Below, piece after piece: positions 10,540-21,650 of a stretch of DNA of 64,000 nt. Origin of the DNA: Paenibacillus abyssi (GTDB taxonomy: Bacteria > Bacillota > Bacilli > Paenibacillales > Paenibacillaceae); assembly GCF_014640295.1 (NCBI RefSeq), contig NZ_BMGR01000016.1:62001-126000 (forward strand), read 5' to 3'. The position numbers were made by a program, and so were the translations under genes. The number at the start of each line of letters is the position of its first letter. The stretch's first letter is position 1. The notes beneath the pieces were generated by a model, which saw only the letters and a program-made list of their open reading frames with translations, was not told the DNA's origin and searched no databases.

Positions 10540-10548
10540 ATTATAGCA
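10540..10548 (-). promoter_or_regulatory. Extended -10 promoter for the haem operon
   Basis: On the minus strand TGCTATAAT combines a consensus TATAAT with the TGn extension, 31 bp upstream of the hemA ATG. No good -35 hexamer lies at 16-18 bp, consistent with an extended -10 promoter. No complete PerR box was seen. Confidence 0.6.
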
Positions 10549-10663
10549 TAGTAAGGAAGCCTGTACGCCTACATTTATGAAAAAAGTATGAAAACCTCAC
10601 TCCCTTATTGTGAGCGGATCGCTTTCACGTTATACACAATTTTCTCCATAAATGTGATCTTGT

Positions 10664-10695
10664 AAAAGAAAGAGCCATGGATTTGCTCCATGGCT
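10664..10695 (-). terminator. Terminator of speD
   Basis: AGCCATGG and CCATGGCT form an 8-bp stem with a 7-base loop, followed on the minus strand by CTTTCTTTT. Confidence 0.85.
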
Positions 10696-10719
10696 TTAAT
10701 ATAAACACGCTAGTAATGA

Positions 10720-11118
10720 TTAAACCAGCTCAACTTGTTTCAATTGCGGTTCTTCCACTTTCAATTCGCCCATTCCGCGCACCAGCTTCTTCGCATGCGT
10801 GGTTGTTGGTTTCAATACAGCCAACATATAATCGATGGCTAATTGCGGATCCACGGTTTCGCCACATGTGTAGCAATCCAGTGCGGCAAATCCTCTTTCA
10901 GGATACGTATGAATGGAGAGATGACTTTCCGACAGCAATACAAGTACGGTTGCCCCTTGAGGCTCAAACTGTTTGGCTTGTACAGAGAGTACGGTAGCGC
11001 CGCAGCTTTCGGCAGCCTCCACCATTTGGGCTTGCAAAAATTCAGCGCTGTTCAGGAGATCAAAATCTACACCCCAAGTATCAACAGCTACGTGTCTTCC
11101 GAAAGTTGAGTATTCCAT
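10720..11118 (-). CDS. speD: S-adenosylmethionine decarboxylase proenzyme
   Basis: Pyruvoyl enzyme producing decarboxylated SAM, the aminopropyl donor for spermidine. The 132-aa class 1B proenzyme contains SESHLSIHTYPE at 63-74; self-cleavage between Glu64 and Ser65 would generate the pyruvoyl group. The catalytic cysteine is in CYTCG (82-86). The ribosome binding site AGGAAGGGGG is part of a structured leader that may control its access. Monocistronic, with its own terminator. Confidence 0.94.
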   Translation of the reverse strand: MEYSTFGRHVAVDTWGVDFDLLNSAEFLQAQMVEAAESCGATVLSVQAKQFEPQGATVLVLLSESHLSIHTYPERGFAALDCYTCGETVDPQLAIDYMLAVLKPTTTHAKKLVRGMGELKVEEPQLKQVELV

Positions 11119-11133
11119 CTTCCGGTTCCCCCT

Positions 11134-11244
11134 TCCTAGGAATAAAATGTTTAAAAAATTTCATCCGCTAGGACCTACGTCATTCACTACCCGAGGGAAT
11201 AATCTCTCGCAACATTCCATGTCCTGAGTGAATCCTGGTTCCTA
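11134..11244 (-). promoter_or_regulatory. Structured 5' leader of speD with pseudoknot
   Basis: Read on the minus strand, TAGGAACC (11237-11244) pairs with GGTCCTA (11169-11175). Inside, ATTCACT (11227-11233) pairs with AGTGAAT (11182-11188). Within that, GGAAT/ATTCC and CGAG/CTCG interleave as an H-type pseudoknot with adjacent stems. TCCTAG in the closing stem can alternatively pair with CTAGGA (11134-11139), which overlaps the speD ribosome binding site. The layout suggests translational control by an unknown ligand. I could not match it to a known riboswitch class. The remaining gap to 11444 holds the promoter and terminator listed next. Confidence 0.5.
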
Positions 11245-11265
11245 ATATTCTTTTCAACGAAAATA

Positions 11266-11294
11266 AAAATAACATCTATCGCGAAGAAATGCAA
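11266..11294 (-). promoter_or_regulatory. Possible sigma-A promoter for speD
   Basis: TTGCAT (-35, 11289-11294), 17-bp spacer, TATTTT (-10, 11266-11271). A start near 11258 would transcribe the whole structured leader. Confidence 0.4.
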
Positions 11295-11404
11295 TAGTTT
11301 TTTTGAAAACAATATAAATTGTTATCCAATTTATTGCGGAAGCTGTAAACTTACATATCCAAACTATGTTGAAACCGCTCGTCCTGTGATATGCTCGCAT
11401 AAAA

Positions 11405-11431
11405 TAAAAAGAGCCGCACATTGGCGGCTCT
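11405..11431 (-). terminator. Terminator after the 196-aa unknown gene
   Basis: AGAGCCGC and GCGGCTCT form an 8-bp stem around a 6-base loop; TTTTTATTTT follows on the minus strand. Confidence 0.85.
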
Positions 11432-11444
11432 ACATGGCTGGAAG

Positions 11445-12035
11445 CTAGGCTTCCAGTACGAATAATGTGTGTGTGTGCTGTTTTAAACGTTCATCAATCG
11501 CTTGGATCTCGGCAGCATGCTTTGCTTGGTTACGTAAATCAAGCAGTTCATTGATCGCATTTTGTGCCCTTTCGATCTCCCGCTCAACCGTTCGGTTATT
11601 GAACTGTTTCTCCAGCTGTCCAAGAGTATCCTTCCATTCGAATACGAGTCGGGTTTCTCCTCCCGAGTTCTCCATGATCTTATGGACGGCACCCTTAACA
11701 TAATGATAAATCATCGTATAGTTAGGATAGATACGGTTGACGATTGCATCGCCCTTGAACATCGATACAGCCTTACGCAACGCGTTCGTTAATTTCGGGT
11801 GTACTAAGCGGCAGGAAAGTACACATACGTAGAGACCATGCTGACGCTCGAAAGTGAGCCGGATTTCTTCCTTCCCGGTATCATCTTCAAGGACTAGCTC
11901 TTGATTTCCTCCATCAAGCACACGTACATGTAATCGTACATGCTGTTCGCCAAAAAAACGTACGAACCTTGACATCTCTTCTTCCGTCAACTGCAGACTG
12001 GCTTTCACATACTCTGTGGCTAACCGCTGAGCCAT
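11445..12035 (-). CDS. Conserved hypothetical protein, 196 aa
   Basis: I do not recognise a domain with confidence. It is a soluble, charged protein with no signal peptide. Residues 1-130 look globular. Residues 135-190 are predicted helical and probably coiled coil (EREIERAQNAINELLDLRNQ followed by more heptad-like sequence). It lies between engB and speD on the same strand and ends at a strong terminator. It may be a distal member of the lonA-engB transcript, but the 184-bp gap from engB makes a separate promoter possible; I saw no clear one. Confidence 0.6.
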   Translation of the reverse strand: MAQRLATEYVKASLQLTEEEMSRFVRFFGEQHVRLHVRVLDGGNQELVLEDDTGKEEIRLTFERQHGLYVCVLSCRLVHPKLTNALRKAVSMFKGDAIVNRIYPNYTMIYHYVKGAVHKIMENSGGETRLVFEWKDTLGQLEKQFNNRTVEREIERAQNAINELLDLRNQAKHAAEIQAIDERLKQHTHTLFVLEA

Positions 12036-12219
12036 AAAAATCTCCTCAATTCTTTAAACTTACACGTTGGATGACTTTCTGCCTAAGTATATTATACGCC
12101 ATTTATATGTTTTATTCCTGCCGCCCAGCCTTTATATTTCAGCATATTCCTGAAAAATCGGGAAGAATCCACGATGAGCATTGCCTTTTTCACTGTATTC
12201 TCTCTTTTCGAGTGAATGT

Positions 12220-12822
12220 TTAGCGAGTTTCTTCGTTATTATCGATCTTTTGCAAAATAATCTGCCACAATTCATCTCTTCCCTTGCCGGTCTCGGACGA
12301 GAAGAGCACGACCGGATCCTGTGGATCGGCCTGCAGCGTTTCTTTGACGACCTTAATGTGCTTGTCCCATTTACTGCGCGGTAACTTATCTGCTTTGGTC
12401 ACAACGATACAAACCGGCATCTCATAATGCTTCAGCCAGTCATACATCATCTGATCGTCCTTGGACGGCGCATGTCGCAAATCCACAACCAGCAATACCA
12501 GCTTAAGCGGCTCGCGGTCCTTTAAAAACGTTTCAATCATGACGCCCCACTGCTGGCGCTCCGTTTTGGAAACCCGTGCATAACCGTAACCCGGAAAATC
12601 GACAAAGTATAATTGCTCATTGATCCGATAATAGTTCAACTGCTGGGTTTTTCCCGGCTGTGAGCTCGTGCGCGCCAAATTTTTGCGCATAATCATTTTG
12701 TTAATTAAGGATGATTTACCGACATTAGAACGCCCTGCCAGAGCAACCTCCGGCAAGGCGTCTTCGGGATACTGATGCGGTTTTACCGCACTGATCACGA
12801 ATTCGGCGTTTGTAATTTTCAT
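12220..12822 (-). CDS. engB: Ribosome biogenesis GTPase EngB (YsxC/YihA)
   Basis: Small GTPase needed for assembly of the large ribosomal subunit. The 200-aa protein has G1 GRSNVGKSS (30-38), G3 DFPGYG (75-80) and G4 TKAD (142-145). It lies 20 bp downstream of lonA, as in Bacillus, and is probably co-transcribed. Confidence 0.95.
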   Translation of the reverse strand: MKITNAEFVISAVKPHQYPEDALPEVALAGRSNVGKSSLINKMIMRKNLARTSSQPGKTQQLNYYRINEQLYFVDFPGYGYARVSKTERQQWGVMIETFLKDREPLKLVLLVVDLRHAPSKDDQMMYDWLKHYEMPVCIVVTKADKLPRSKWDKHIKVVKETLQADPQDPVVLFSSETGKGRDELWQIILQKIDNNEETR

Positions 12823-12842
12823 CTGGAATATTCCCCGCTTTC

Positions 12843-15182
12843 TTAATGCACGTCGACAGCCGATGTGAGCGCATGGCGCAGCACTTCATCCATATGAGCG
12901 ACCGGAATAAAGTCGAGATCGCTGCGGACGCTTTCAGGGATATCCCTTAGATCGCGCTCATTGTCCTTTGGCATCAAAATCTTCTTAATTCCCGCCCGGT
13001 GAGCAGCAAGCGACTTCTCCTTCAACCCGCCAATGGGCAGAACCCGGCCGCGCAGTGTAATCTCTCCGGTCATCGCCACTTCTTTGGATACAAAACGGTT
13101 CGTCAGCGCCGAGATCAGCGCAGTTGCCATCGTAATGCCGGCAGACGGACCGTCCTTCGGAATCGCGCCTTCCGGAATGTGGATATGGATGTCATTCTTC
13201 TCATGAAAAGCGGGATCGATATTAAGCTCCTCCGCTTTCGAACGCGTATAACTGAATGCAGCCTGCGCGGACTCCTTCATGACATCCCCGAGCTTGCCTG
13301 TAAGCGTCAGTTTCCCGCTGCCTGGCATGACGGTCACCTCGATGACAAGCGTGTCGCCGCCGACCTCTGTCCACGCAAGACCGGTCACCGCTCCGATCTG
13401 GTCCTCCACCTCAGCCAGGCCATATCGGAATTTCGGAGGTCCAAGCCACTCCTTAAGCTGCTCGGAATTGACCTCAATCGGCTCACGCTCCGGATCGCCC
13501 ACAATCTCTTTGGCTGCCTTCCTGCAAACCGCTGCGGCTTGCTGCTCCAAATTCCGCACGCCTGCCTCCCGGGTATACTCCCGGATGATCTGCAGCGTCG
13601 CATCTTCACCGATTTGCAGCTGTTCATCTGCAAGGCCATGCTCCCGCTTTTGCTTCGGTATCAAGTACCGCTGCGCTATTTGCATTTTCTCCAGCTCCGT
13701 GTAGCCTGGAATGTAAAGCACCTCCATACGGTCTAAGAGAGGACGCGGAATATTATGCACAACGTTTGCCGTCGTGATAAACATCACGTTAGACAAGTCA
13801 AACGGCACCTCGATAAAATGATCGCTAAACGTATTATTTTGTTCTGGATCAAGCACTTCAAGCAGCGCTGATGCAGGATCGCCGCGGAAATCCATCGCCA
13901 TCTTGTCGATTTCATCCAGCAGGAATACAGGATTGACCGATCCCGCCGTCTTCATTCCTTGGATGATTCTTCCGGGCATCGCACCCACGTAGGTTCTGCG
14001 ATGACCGCGGATCTCCGCTTCATCGCGTACGCCGCCAAGCGAAATCCGCACAAATTCTCTATCCAGCGATTTCGCGATGGAGCGCGCCATTGACGTTTTG
14101 CCGACGCCAGGCGGACCGACAAGACAAAGAATCGGACCCTTCAGCTTCTGGACTAACTTTTGAACCGCCAGATACTCCAGCACACGTTCCTTCGGTTTTT
14201 CCAATCCATAATGATCCTCATTCAGAATCGCTTCCGCTCTTGCGATATCCAGCTTGTCTTCGGTCTTGTTCTTCCAAGGCAATGACAGCAACCAATCGAT
14301 ATAATTGCGAATGACGCCGCCCTCAGCCGATGTGGAGGGCATTTTCTCCAAGCGGTCGATTTCCTTTTCGATCTTTTCTTTCACGGGATCCGGAACGCCG
14401 GATTCAGAAAGCTGATTCCGCAGCTCTTCCACCTCGCCGGCACGGCCTTCCTTCTCGCCAAGCTCTTTTTGAATCGCCTTCAGCTGCTCGCGCAAATAGT
14501 ATTCCTTCTGTGTCTTTTCCATCTGTTTCTTGACACGTTGGTTAATTTTGCGCTCCAGCTCCAGCACTTCACGCTCATTATTAAGAATGTCGAGAAGCTT
14601 CTCCAAGCGCTGCCTGACACCGACAGTTTCAAGAATCTCCTGTTTGTCTTTGATCTTGAGCGACAAGTGGCTTGTGATGACATCGGCCAAACGACCCGGC
14701 TCTTCAATGTCGGATACAGCGGCCAGCGTCTCCGGCGTTACTTTTTTGGAGAGGTTAATATAATGCTCAAACTGGCTGAGCACCGACCTCATGAGCGCAT
14801 CGGTCTCCGGATCGGTTGATTCTTCCTCAGGCAGTTCTTTGACGTTTACTTCATAAAATTCGTCACCCGGCAAGTAATCAATAATCTCCGCCCTCATCAC
14901 GCCTTCAACGAGCACACGAATCGTGCCGTTGGGAAGCTTTAACATTTGGCGGACGCGAGCAATCGTTCCCACTCTATAAATATCTTCTTGAGTCGGCTCT
15001 TCAATGTTGACCTCGGATTGAGAACAAAGCAGTATCATGTGGTCTTCTACCATTGAGCGCTCCAACGCCCTAATTGATTTTTCCCTGCCAACGTCGAGGT
15101 GGAGCACCATGCTGGGATAAACCAGGAGCCCCCTCAAAGGCAGCAGGGGCAGCCGACGACCTTTCCATTTACCAGGTCCCAT
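12843..15182 (-). CDS. lon: ATP-dependent protease La (LonA)
   Basis: Cytosolic AAA+ serine protease that removes misfolded and regulatory proteins. Order: N-terminal LON substrate-binding domain (1-200), coiled coil, AAA+ module with Walker [10 protein letters not shown] near 358, and protease domain with catalytic Ser in KDGPSAG near 680 and a downstream catalytic Lys. Length of 779 aa is standard. The ATG has GGAGG 7 nt upstream. It follows lonB by 36 bp. Confidence 0.96.
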   Translation of the reverse strand: MGPGKWKGRRLPLLPLRGLLVYPSMVLHLDVGREKSIRALERSMVEDHMILLCSQSEVNIEEPTQEDIYRVGTIARVRQMLKLPNGTIRVLVEGVMRAEIIDYLPGDEFYEVNVKELPEEESTDPETDALMRSVLSQFEHYINLSKKVTPETLAAVSDIEEPGRLADVITSHLSLKIKDKQEILETVGVRQRLEKLLDILNNEREVLELERKINQRVKKQMEKTQKEYYLREQLKAIQKELGEKEGRAGEVEELRNQLSESGVPDPVKEKIEKEIDRLEKMPSTSAEGGVIRNYIDWLLSLPWKNKTEDKLDIARAEAILNEDHYGLEKPKERVLEYLAVQKLVQKLKGPILCLVGPPGVGKTSMARSIAKSLDREFVRISLGGVRDEAEIRGHRRTYVGAMPGRIIQGMKTAGSVNPVFLLDEIDKMAMDFRGDPASALLEVLDPEQNNTFSDHFIEVPFDLSNVMFITTANVVHNIPRPLLDRMEVLYIPGYTELEKMQIAQRYLIPKQKREHGLADEQLQIGEDATLQIIREYTREAGVRNLEQQAAAVCRKAAKEIVGDPEREPIEVNSEQLKEWLGPPKFRYGLAEVEDQIGAVTGLAWTEVGGDTLVIEVTVMPGSGKLTLTGKLGDVMKESAQAAFSYTRSKAEELNIDPAFHEKNDIHIHIPEGAIPKDGPSAGITMATALISALTNRFVSKEVAMTGEITLRGRVLPIGGLKEKSLAAHRAGIKKILMPKDNERDLRDIPESVRSDLDFIPVAHMDEVLRHALTSAVDVH

Positions 15183-15218
15183 ACCAGCACCTCCAATTAT
15201 CTATCTATCCCTATTTTA

Positions 15219-16925
15219 TCACTCCGCGGAATCAGCCTGCAAATAGGAGACCCCAGTAGGCGCAAAAATATCGCCTTGCACAACGTCAGAATCAGCTTCC
15301 GCAACTGTTATTTTGCTGTGCGGAAGGGCGTATCCAAGCACTTCTTCAATATGTTCAACCGCAATTACCTTCAGCCCGTGCAGATCGGTGAATATTGCCT
15401 GCCAATTCTCCTTTGGGATAATAACCGTCTCCGCTCCCGCCTGGAAGGCCGCTTCAACCTTGGCAAGCACACCGCCTACCGGCTTGACATTGCCATGGAT
15501 GCCGACCTCACCCGTCATTGCAAGCTTGTTATCGACGGCTTCATTCTTGATCGCCGAGGCTATAGCAGTCGCCATCGCTATGCCTGCTGACGGGCCGTCA
15601 ATCGGTGTTCCGCCCGGGAAGTTGATGTGCAGATCATAATTTTCAGGCTGTAACCCAATCCGGCGCAGAACGGTCAGCACATTCTCCACCGACCCTTTGG
15701 CCATACTTTTCCTCCGTAATGTCCGCGAGCCTCCGCCAAGCTCCTCCTCATCCACTACGCCTGTAATCGTAAATCGTCCGTTTCCGTTACGGACAGGAAT
15801 CGCACTCACTTCAATTTCCAGGAGCGTCCCCATATTAGGTCCATAAACAGCCAGACCGTTAACGAAACCGATTTGTGGAATCGCAGGCACTTTGCGGTCA
15901 GGGCGAGGCGGAATTTGGCTGCTGTTCACTACCCATTCGATATCGGCCGCTGTAATGCTGTCCCGTTTCTCCGACAGAGCCAGTCCAGCCGCGAGCTGGA
16001 TGACGTTGACCGCTTCTCTGCCATTTGTCGCATACCGCTTCACTACATCAACCGCCTCCTGAGAGGGGCCGAATCCGATTTTCCGAATCGCATTGGTTGC
16101 GATCAACGCAATTTCCTCTGCAAGCAAAGGACGGAAATAAATCTCCATGCAGCGGGAACGGATCGCAGGCGGTATCTCTTGCGGTGAACGCGTAGTAGCT
16201 CCGACTAAGCGGAAATCAGCGGGCAAGCCATTCTGGAAGATATCGTGAATATACAACGGAATGTTGTTATCTTCAGAATTGTAATAGGCGCTCTCCAGAA
16301 ACACTTTACGGTCTTCGAGTACCTTTAATAACTTATTCATTTGAATCGGATGCAATTCACCGATCTCATCAATAAATAAAATCCCGCCATGCGCTTTCGT
16401 TACAGCACCCGGCTTCGGCTGCGGAATGCCTGCGACTCCCATCGCCCCCGCACCCTGATAGATCGGATCGTGAACCGATCCGATTAGCGGATCGGCAATC
16501 CCCCGCTCGTCAAACCGGGCAGTCGTCGCATCGATCTCCGTGAACTTCGCCTCCGGCAGAAAAGGGGAGGTCGGATTCTTCTTGGCCTCCTCGAGCACAA
16601 CCCGCGCCGCAGCTGTTTTACCGACACCAGGAGGCCCATATATGATGACATGCTGTGGATTAGCGCTGCACAACGCCGCTTTCAGCGCGCGCAGGCCATC
16701 ACGCTGTCCGATAATATCCTGCATCGTTTGCGGCCTTGTTTTCTCCGCCAACGGTTTGGTAAGGGAGATGGATCTTAACTTGCGCAGCTTATCCATTTCT
16801 TTACGTGATTCCCTATCGACGGCGGAACGGTTTGTCTTCTGGTTACGCAGCAAATTCCAAAAATACAAGCCGATCACAATAGCAAAAAATACTTGAATCA
16901 TCATTAACACAACACTCAAACTCAT
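15219..16925 (-). CDS. lonB: Lon-like protease LonB (sporulation-associated)
   Basis: A 568-aa Lon relative lacking the LON N-domain. It begins with a hydrophobic segment (about 5-24) that would anchor it to the membrane. An AAA+ domain follows with GPPGVGKTA near residue 97, then a protease domain with the DGPSAG catalytic serine near 458. In Bacillus, LonB is made in the forespore and sits between clpX and lonA. Here ispG is additionally inserted between clpX and lonB. Confidence 0.93.
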   Translation of the reverse strand: MSLSVVLMMIQVFFAIVIGLYFWNLLRNQKTNRSAVDRESRKEMDKLRKLRSISLTKPLAEKTRPQTMQDIIGQRDGLRALKAALCSANPQHVIIYGPPGVGKTAAARVVLEEAKKNPTSPFLPEAKFTEIDATTARFDERGIADPLIGSVHDPIYQGAGAMGVAGIPQPKPGAVTKAHGGILFIDEIGELHPIQMNKLLKVLEDRKVFLESAYYNSEDNNIPLYIHDIFQNGLPADFRLVGATTRSPQEIPPAIRSRCMEIYFRPLLAEEIALIATNAIRKIGFGPSQEAVDVVKRYATNGREAVNVIQLAAGLALSEKRDSITAADIEWVVNSSQIPPRPDRKVPAIPQIGFVNGLAVYGPNMGTLLEIEVSAIPVRNGNGRFTITGVVDEEELGGGSRTLRRKSMAKGSVENVLTVLRRIGLQPENYDLHINFPGGTPIDGPSAGIAMATAIASAIKNEAVDNKLAMTGEVGIHGNVKPVGGVLAKVEAAFQAGAETVIIPKENWQAIFTDLHGLKVIAVEHIEEVLGYALPHSKITVAEADSDVVQGDIFAPTGVSYLQADSAE

Positions 16926-17020
16926 TTCTATCCGCTCCTCCCAGTCAGCCTTTTATCCTTCCTAATACTTGGTAGTATTGCCCCTTGCCGGATGGAATAA
17001 CCGCGAATTAGTCGGAAAGT

Positions 17021-17049
17021 TAAAAAGCCTCCCGGTTATAGGGAGGCTT
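17021..17049 (-). terminator. Terminator of ispG
   Basis: AAGCCTCCC and GGGAGGCTT pair over 9 bp with a 7-base loop, followed by TTTTTAA on the minus strand. Confidence 0.88.
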
Positions 17050-17056
17050 AGCGGAG

Positions 17057-18163
17057 TTATGCATGGATATGCTTGCGGCCGGGAATTTCTCCGGTCGCTT
17101 CATATACGCTGACAATCTCGTCGATTTCTTTTTTCAACTCATTCAGAAGCTCAGCTTCCGGAACCTTGCGGATCATTTCCCCGTACCGGAACAGCATGCC
17201 TTCACCGCGGGCCCCTGCGATGCCGATATCAGCTTCCCTGGCTTCTCCCGGACCATTCACCGCGCAGCCAAGAACGGATACTTTAATCGGCACCTTAATT
17301 TTTGAAATGTACTCTTCCACCTCGTTGGCGATGGAGAACAAATCAATATCCAATCTGCCGCAGGTTGGACAGGAAACAAGAGTAGCTGCATTGGTAATTA
17401 GCCCGAAGGTTTTCAAAAGCTCTCTGGCTACCTTTACTTCTTCTACGGGATCTGCGCTTAAGCTGATCCGAACCGTGCTGCCGATCCCCATGGATAACAG
17501 CGCCCCGATGCCGGCCGAGCTCTTGATCGTTCCCGAAAACAGAGTTCCTGCTTCGGTGATGCCAAGGTGCAGCGGATAGCGGATTTTTTGCGCTGCCATC
17601 GAATAAGCTGCAATCGCCATAGGGACGTCGGATGCCTTAAGCGACACAATAATGTCATGGAAATCAAGCTCTTCTAAAATTCCAATATGGAACAAAGCGC
17701 TCTCGACCATTGCTTCCGGTGTCGGATAGCCGTATTTTTCAAGAAGATGATTCTCGAGCGAGCCGGCATTTACACCGATGCGGATCGGAATGCCTCTCTC
17801 CTTGCAGGCTTTGACGACCGCCTCTACCTTCTCGCGGCGGCCGATGTTGCCGGGATTGATCCGGACCTTGTCGACACCGTTCTCAATTGCAGCCAATGCA
17901 AGACGATAATCGAAATGGATATCTGCGACTAATGGAATATGGATCCGTTTCTTAATTTCTTTTATCGCATCCGCTGCTTCCTTATTGTTCACCGTTACGC
18001 GAACAATCTGGCATCCAGCCTCTTCAAGCCGCAAAATCTCAGCAACCGTCGCTTCGACGTCCGCCGTTTTGGTCGTACACATGCTTTGAATGATCACTTC
18101 ATTGCTTCCACCGATCGTTAAACCGCCTACTTTGACCGGTACCGTGTCTTTGCGCAAGTACAT
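17057..18163 (-). CDS. ispG: 4-hydroxy-3-methylbut-2-en-1-yl diphosphate synthase (IspG)
   Basis: [4Fe-4S] enzyme of the MEP pathway that converts MEcPP to HMBPP, feeding IPP/DMAPP synthesis used also by the carotenoid operon at 34-43 kb. Cluster cysteines are seen in VSCPTCGR and [12 protein letters not shown] choose the ATG at 18163 (368 aa), 8 nt after GGGAGAG and matching the Bacillus N-terminus. A GTG at 18196 is an in-frame alternative without a good ribosome binding site. Flanked by terminators or gaps, so probably monocistronic. Confidence 0.94.
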   Translation of the reverse strand: MYLRKDTVPVKVGGLTIGGSNEVIIQSMCTTKTADVEATVAEILRLEEAGCQIVRVTVNNKEAADAIKEIKKRIHIPLVADIHFDYRLALAAIENGVDKVRINPGNIGRREKVEAVVKACKERGIPIRIGVNAGSLENHLLEKYGYPTPEAMVESALFHIGILEELDFHDIIVSLKASDVPMAIAAYSMAAQKIRYPLHLGITEAGTLFSGTIKSSAGIGALLSMGIGSTVRISLSADPVEEVKVARELLKTFGLITNAATLVSCPTCGRLDIDLFSIANEVEEYISKIKVPIKVSVLGCAVNGPGEAREADIGIAGARGEGMLFRYGEMIRKVPEAELLNELKKEIDEIVSVYEATGEIPGRKHIHA

Positions 18164-18258
18164 TGGGTAATCTCTCCCATGAACGTCAAAGTCCACCCAA
18201 GTTCATCCAGAGCTTGTGAGAGCCTTGGGCTGGGGTGGCACAGTGACAATAGTATAAT

Positions 18259-19515
18259 TTAGGCGCTTTCCTCTTTTTTCTTTCCTTTTTTCAAGGACAG
18301 CTCCGGCATGATTTTATCCTGTACAACCTTCTCGGTGATCACGCAGTTGTTGACGTCATCACGTGAAGGCACTTCATACATGACATCCAGCATGATTCCC
18401 TCGATGATCGCACGCAAACCGCGGGCACCGGTATTCCGTTTGATCGCTTCTTTGGCAATTGCCTCCAGCGCGGCCGGTTCAAAATCAAGCTTGACGTTAT
18501 CCATTTCGAGCAGCTTTTGATACTGCTTGACAAGCGCGTTCTTCGGCTCGGACAAAATACGTACGAGCGCTTGCTCATCGAGCGGCTCCAAAGTGGAAAT
18601 GACCGGCAAGCGGCCGACGAACTCTGGGATCAAGCCGAACTTCAACAGATCCTCAGGCAGTACCAGGGATAAGTATTCCCCTGCCTTCAAATCCTTTTGA
18701 CCTTCACCCGAAGTGTTGAAGCCGATTACCTTTTTGCCGATTCTGCGTTTGATCAATTGCTCCAACCCGTCAAATGCCCCGCCGCAAATAAACAGAATGT
18801 TGGTCGTATCAATCTGAATGAATTCTTGGTGCGGGTGTTTCCGTCCACCCTGAGGAGGAACGGAGGCGACAGTGCCCTCAAGAATTTTAAGAAGCGCTTG
18901 CTGCACCCCTTCGCCGGAAACATCACGGGTAATCGATGGGTTCTCGGATTTGCGGGCCACTTTATCGATCTCATCGATATAAATGATGCCGCGTTCCGCT
19001 TTCTCCACATCATAATCAGCCGCTTGAATAAGCTTCAATAAAATATTCTCCACGTCTTCACCGACATAACCCGCTTCTGTCAGCGAGGTGGCATCGGCAA
19101 TCGCGAAAGGAACGTTCAAAATTTTGGCCATTGTTTGAGCAAGCAGCGTTTTACCGGAGCCTGTTGGGCCTACGAGCATGATGTTACTTTTTTGCAGTTC
19201 GACATCCTCAGCTTTACTCTGCGAGTTAATCCGTTTGTAATGGTTATATACGGCAACGGATAGCGATTTTTTAGCTTGCTCTTGTCCGATGACATATTGA
19301 TCCAGAATCAAACGGATGTCCTTTGGTTTTGGAATGTCTTTCATATCAAGCTCTTCTTCGTGGCCGAGTTCCTCTTCCACAATTTCAGTGCAAAGCTCGA
19401 TACATTCGTCACATATATACACGCCGGGTCCGGCGACCAATTTCCGAACTTGATCCTGCGATTTGCCGCAGAAGGAACATTTCAATTGTCCCTTTTCATC
19501 GTTGAATTTAAACAT
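18259..19515 (-). CDS. clpX: ATP-dependent Clp protease ATP-binding subunit ClpX
   Basis: AAA+ unfoldase that feeds substrates to ClpP, encoded just upstream. The N-terminal zinc-binding domain has CSFC...CDEC (residues 14-38), Walker A is GPTGSGKT near 116, and Walker B is IYIDEIDK. Length of 418 aa is standard. The clpP-clpX pairing (25 bp apart) differs from Bacillus subtilis, where clpP lies elsewhere. Confidence 0.97.
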   Translation of the reverse strand: MFKFNDEKGQLKCSFCGKSQDQVRKLVAGPGVYICDECIELCTEIVEEELGHEEELDMKDIPKPKDIRLILDQYVIGQEQAKKSLSVAVYNHYKRINSQSKAEDVELQKSNIMLVGPTGSGKTLLAQTMAKILNVPFAIADATSLTEAGYVGEDVENILLKLIQAADYDVEKAERGIIYIDEIDKVARKSENPSITRDVSGEGVQQALLKILEGTVASVPPQGGRKHPHQEFIQIDTTNILFICGGAFDGLEQLIKRRIGKKVIGFNTSGEGQKDLKAGEYLSLVLPEDLLKFGLIPEFVGRLPVISTLEPLDEQALVRILSEPKNALVKQYQKLLEMDNVKLDFEPAALEAIAKEAIKRNTGARGLRAIIEGIMLDVMYEVPSRDDVNNCVITEKVVQDKIMPELSLKKGKKKEESA

Positions 19516-19540
19516 TGTATCACCCCTTCATGTGAAATGG

Positions 19541-20128
19541 TTAAAGTACCGGTGATGAAACGACTTTGTCAATCAAACCATATGCCAGTGCCTCTTCCGC
19601 ACTCATAAAATAATCCCGGTCGGTGTCCCGATCAATTTTGTCATAAGGTTGACCCGTTCGTTCCACATAAATTTCATTCAGCTTGCGCTTTGTCTTAAGA
19701 ATCCAGTCCGCGTGGATTTTGATATCCGTCGCCTGCCCTCTTACCCCGCCCAGAGGTTGATGAATCATAACCTCGCTGTTCGGCAGCGCAAAGCGTTTTC
19801 CTTTGGCCCCGGCTGTCAGCAGCAAAGACCCCATGCTTGCCGCCATACCGACACATATTGTCGATACATCCGGTTTGATAAATTGCATTGTATCGAAAAT
19901 CCCCATTCCTGCGGTAACCGAACCGCCGGGCGAGTTAATATAGAGATGGATGTCTTTCTCGGGATCATCCGCTGCGAGGAACAGCAGCTGAGCAATGATG
20001 AGATTGGCGACGTCATCATCAATGGCACTCCCCAGGAAAATAATACGATCCTTCAAGAGCCGGGAGTAAATATCGTAGGATCGTTCTCCCCGACTGCTTT
20101 GTTCAACCACGATGGGTACAAGATTCAT
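19541..20128 (-). CDS. clpP: ATP-dependent Clp protease proteolytic subunit
   Basis: Tetradecameric serine protease working with ClpX and other Clp ATPases. The catalytic triad is Ser98 (GMAASMGS), His123 (MIHQP) and Asp172. Length of 195 aa is standard. It lies downstream of tig, with a terminator and a separate promoter in between. No CtsR heptad repeat was found upstream, so class III heat-shock control is not supported. Confidence 0.97.
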   Translation of the reverse strand: MNLVPIVVEQSSRGERSYDIYSRLLKDRIIFLGSAIDDDVANLIIAQLLFLAADDPEKDIHLYINSPGGSVTAGMGIFDTMQFIKPDVSTICVGMAASMGSLLLTAGAKGKRFALPNSEVMIHQPLGGVRGQATDIKIHADWILKTKRKLNEIYVERTGQPYDKIDRDTDRDYFMSAEEALAYGLIDKVVSSPVL

Positions 20129-20171
20129 GCGACCAACCTCTTTTCATTTTGGGCTTATTACTGCATCTTTT

Positions 20172-20200
20172 ATTTTACCATGTTCAGATAACGATGTCAT
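20172..20200 (-). promoter_or_regulatory. Sigma-A type promoter for clpP-clpX
   Basis: ATGACA (-35, 20195-20200), 17-bp spacer, TAAAAT (-10, 20172-20177), about 45 bp upstream of the clpP ATG on the minus strand. Confidence 0.5.
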
Positions 20201-20288
20201 TTTTCCGGTACTATACCAGTATACGTCCGAACTTCGAAGGTTAATACGGCGAGGCATCCCGGGCAAAATACACCAAAAAGTTATGTAA

Positions 20289-20325
20289 GGGTAAAATAAG
20301 GCACGTATCAAGAACACGTGCCTTA
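20289..20325 (-). terminator. Terminator of tig
   Basis: TAAGGCACGT and ACGTGCCTTA form a 10-bp stem with a 9-base loop; TTTTA follows on the minus strand. Confidence 0.82.
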
Positions 20326-20348
20326 TCTTTAAGGTTTAGCCAACTATG

Positions 20349-21650
20349 TTATGCTACTTCAGTCACTGCTTTGCTGTTCTCAAGCAAAAATTGAATCGTC
20401 TTGCGAAGGACCAAATCTTCTTTCAAGTTATCAAGGTTGCCGTTGCGAGTGAAGATATCGCGAAGCTCTTCCACTGGACGGTTGTAAGACTTAGCCAGCT
20501 TCTCCAGCTCTTCATTCAGATCTTCTTCGCCAGCTGTAATGTTCTCAACTTTGGCAATCTGCTCCAATACGAGATTGTTGCGTACACGTTTCTCGGCATC
20601 AGCGCGCATTTGTCCGCGAAGTGCGGCTTCGTCTTGACCGGAGAATTGGTAGTACAGATCCAGATTCATACCCTGCATGCGAAGACGGTTTTCGAAATCT
20701 TTCAGCATGAAGTCCGTTTCTGTATCGATCATCACTTCCGGAATTTCTACCTCAGCAGCAGCTGTTGCTTTATCAACGACAGCGACTTCACGCGCTTGTT
20801 CGTTTTCGTTTTGCTTACGCTCTTTTAGTTTTTGTTCCAGGTCTTGTTTGAACTCGTCCAACGTATCAAATTCACTTACGTCTTTTGCGAATTCATCATC
20901 AAGTGCCGGCAGATTTTTCCGTTTGATTTCATGTAATTTCACTTTGAACACGGCAGCTTTACCAGCAAGGTTCTCTGCTTGGTAGTTTTCCGGGAACGTT
21001 ACTTCAACGTCCTTGAAATCGCCGATGTTCATGCCGACAACCTGTTCTTCGAACCCGGGGATAAACGAACCGGATCCCAGTTCAAGCGAATAACGCTCGC
21101 TCTTGCCGCCTTCGAACGGCTCTCCATCCACATAACCATCGAAATCGATAACGGTTGTATCGCCGTTTTGCGCTTCGCCTTCTTCAATGACGACCAGCTC
21201 GGCATGGCGCTGCTGCAAACGCTCCAGTTCAGCATTCAGCTCTTCTTCCGTTACTTGCACGTCGGCAACCGGTACCTCAAGGCCTTTGTATTCTCCCAAA
21301 GCCACTTCCGGCTTAACGAGTACTTTCGCTTTGAACTTGAATGATTCGCCTTTGGCAAATTGCTCGATATCGATATCAGGGCGGTCAACAGGCTCAATGC
21401 CCGATTCCTTAACTGCAGCCGTGTACACTTCAGGCAGAAGAATATCGATCGCGTCTTGATACAGGCTTTCTACGCCAAAACGTGATTCAAAGATGCCCCG
21501 CGGCACTTTGCCTTTGCGGAAACCAGGTACGTTAACCTTTTGAACGACTTTCTTAAACGCCTTGTCCAATGCTTCGGATACTTGAGCCGCATCCACTTCT
21601 ACTTCAAGAACCCCAAGGTTCTTTTCTATCTTTTCCCATGTTGCTTTCAT
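20349..21650 (-). CDS. tig: Trigger factor chaperone
   Basis: Ribosome-associated folding chaperone with peptidyl-prolyl isomerase activity. Order: ribosome-binding domain (1-120) with the GFRKGKVPR signature near 43-51, FKBP-like domain (about 160-245), and C-terminal helical chaperone domain. Length is 433 aa. A GGAGGGG ribosome binding site precedes the ATG. Gene order YsoA-like, tig, clp, lon matches Bacillus. Confidence 0.96.
   Translation of the reverse strand: MKATWEKIEKNLGVLEVEVDAAQVSEALDKAFKKVVQKVNVPGFRKGKVPRGIFESRFGVESLYQDAIDILLPEVYTAAVKESGIEPVDRPDIDIEQFAKGESFKFKAKVLVKPEVALGEYKGLEVPVADVQVTEEELNAELERLQQRHAELVVIEEGEAQNGDTTVIDFDGYVDGEPFEGGKSERYSLELGSGSFIPGFEEQVVGMNIGDFKDVEVTFPENYQAENLAGKAAVFKVKLHEIKRKNLPALDDEFAKDVSEFDTLDEFKQDLEQKLKERKQNENEQAREVAVVDKATAAAEVEIPEVMIDTETDFMLKDFENRLRMQGMNLDLYYQFSGQDEAALRGQMRADAEKRVRNNLVLEQIAKVENITAGEEDLNEELEKLAKSYNRPVEELRDIFTRNGNLDNLKEDLVLRKTIQFLLENSKAVTEVA

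Noticed and set aside
10530-10560. PerR box at the hemA promoter
   Set aside because: Only one half of the TTATAAT-n-ATTATAA dyad is present.
20129-20296. CtsR heptad operator upstream of clpP
   Set aside because: No GGTCAAA-type tandem repeat was found.
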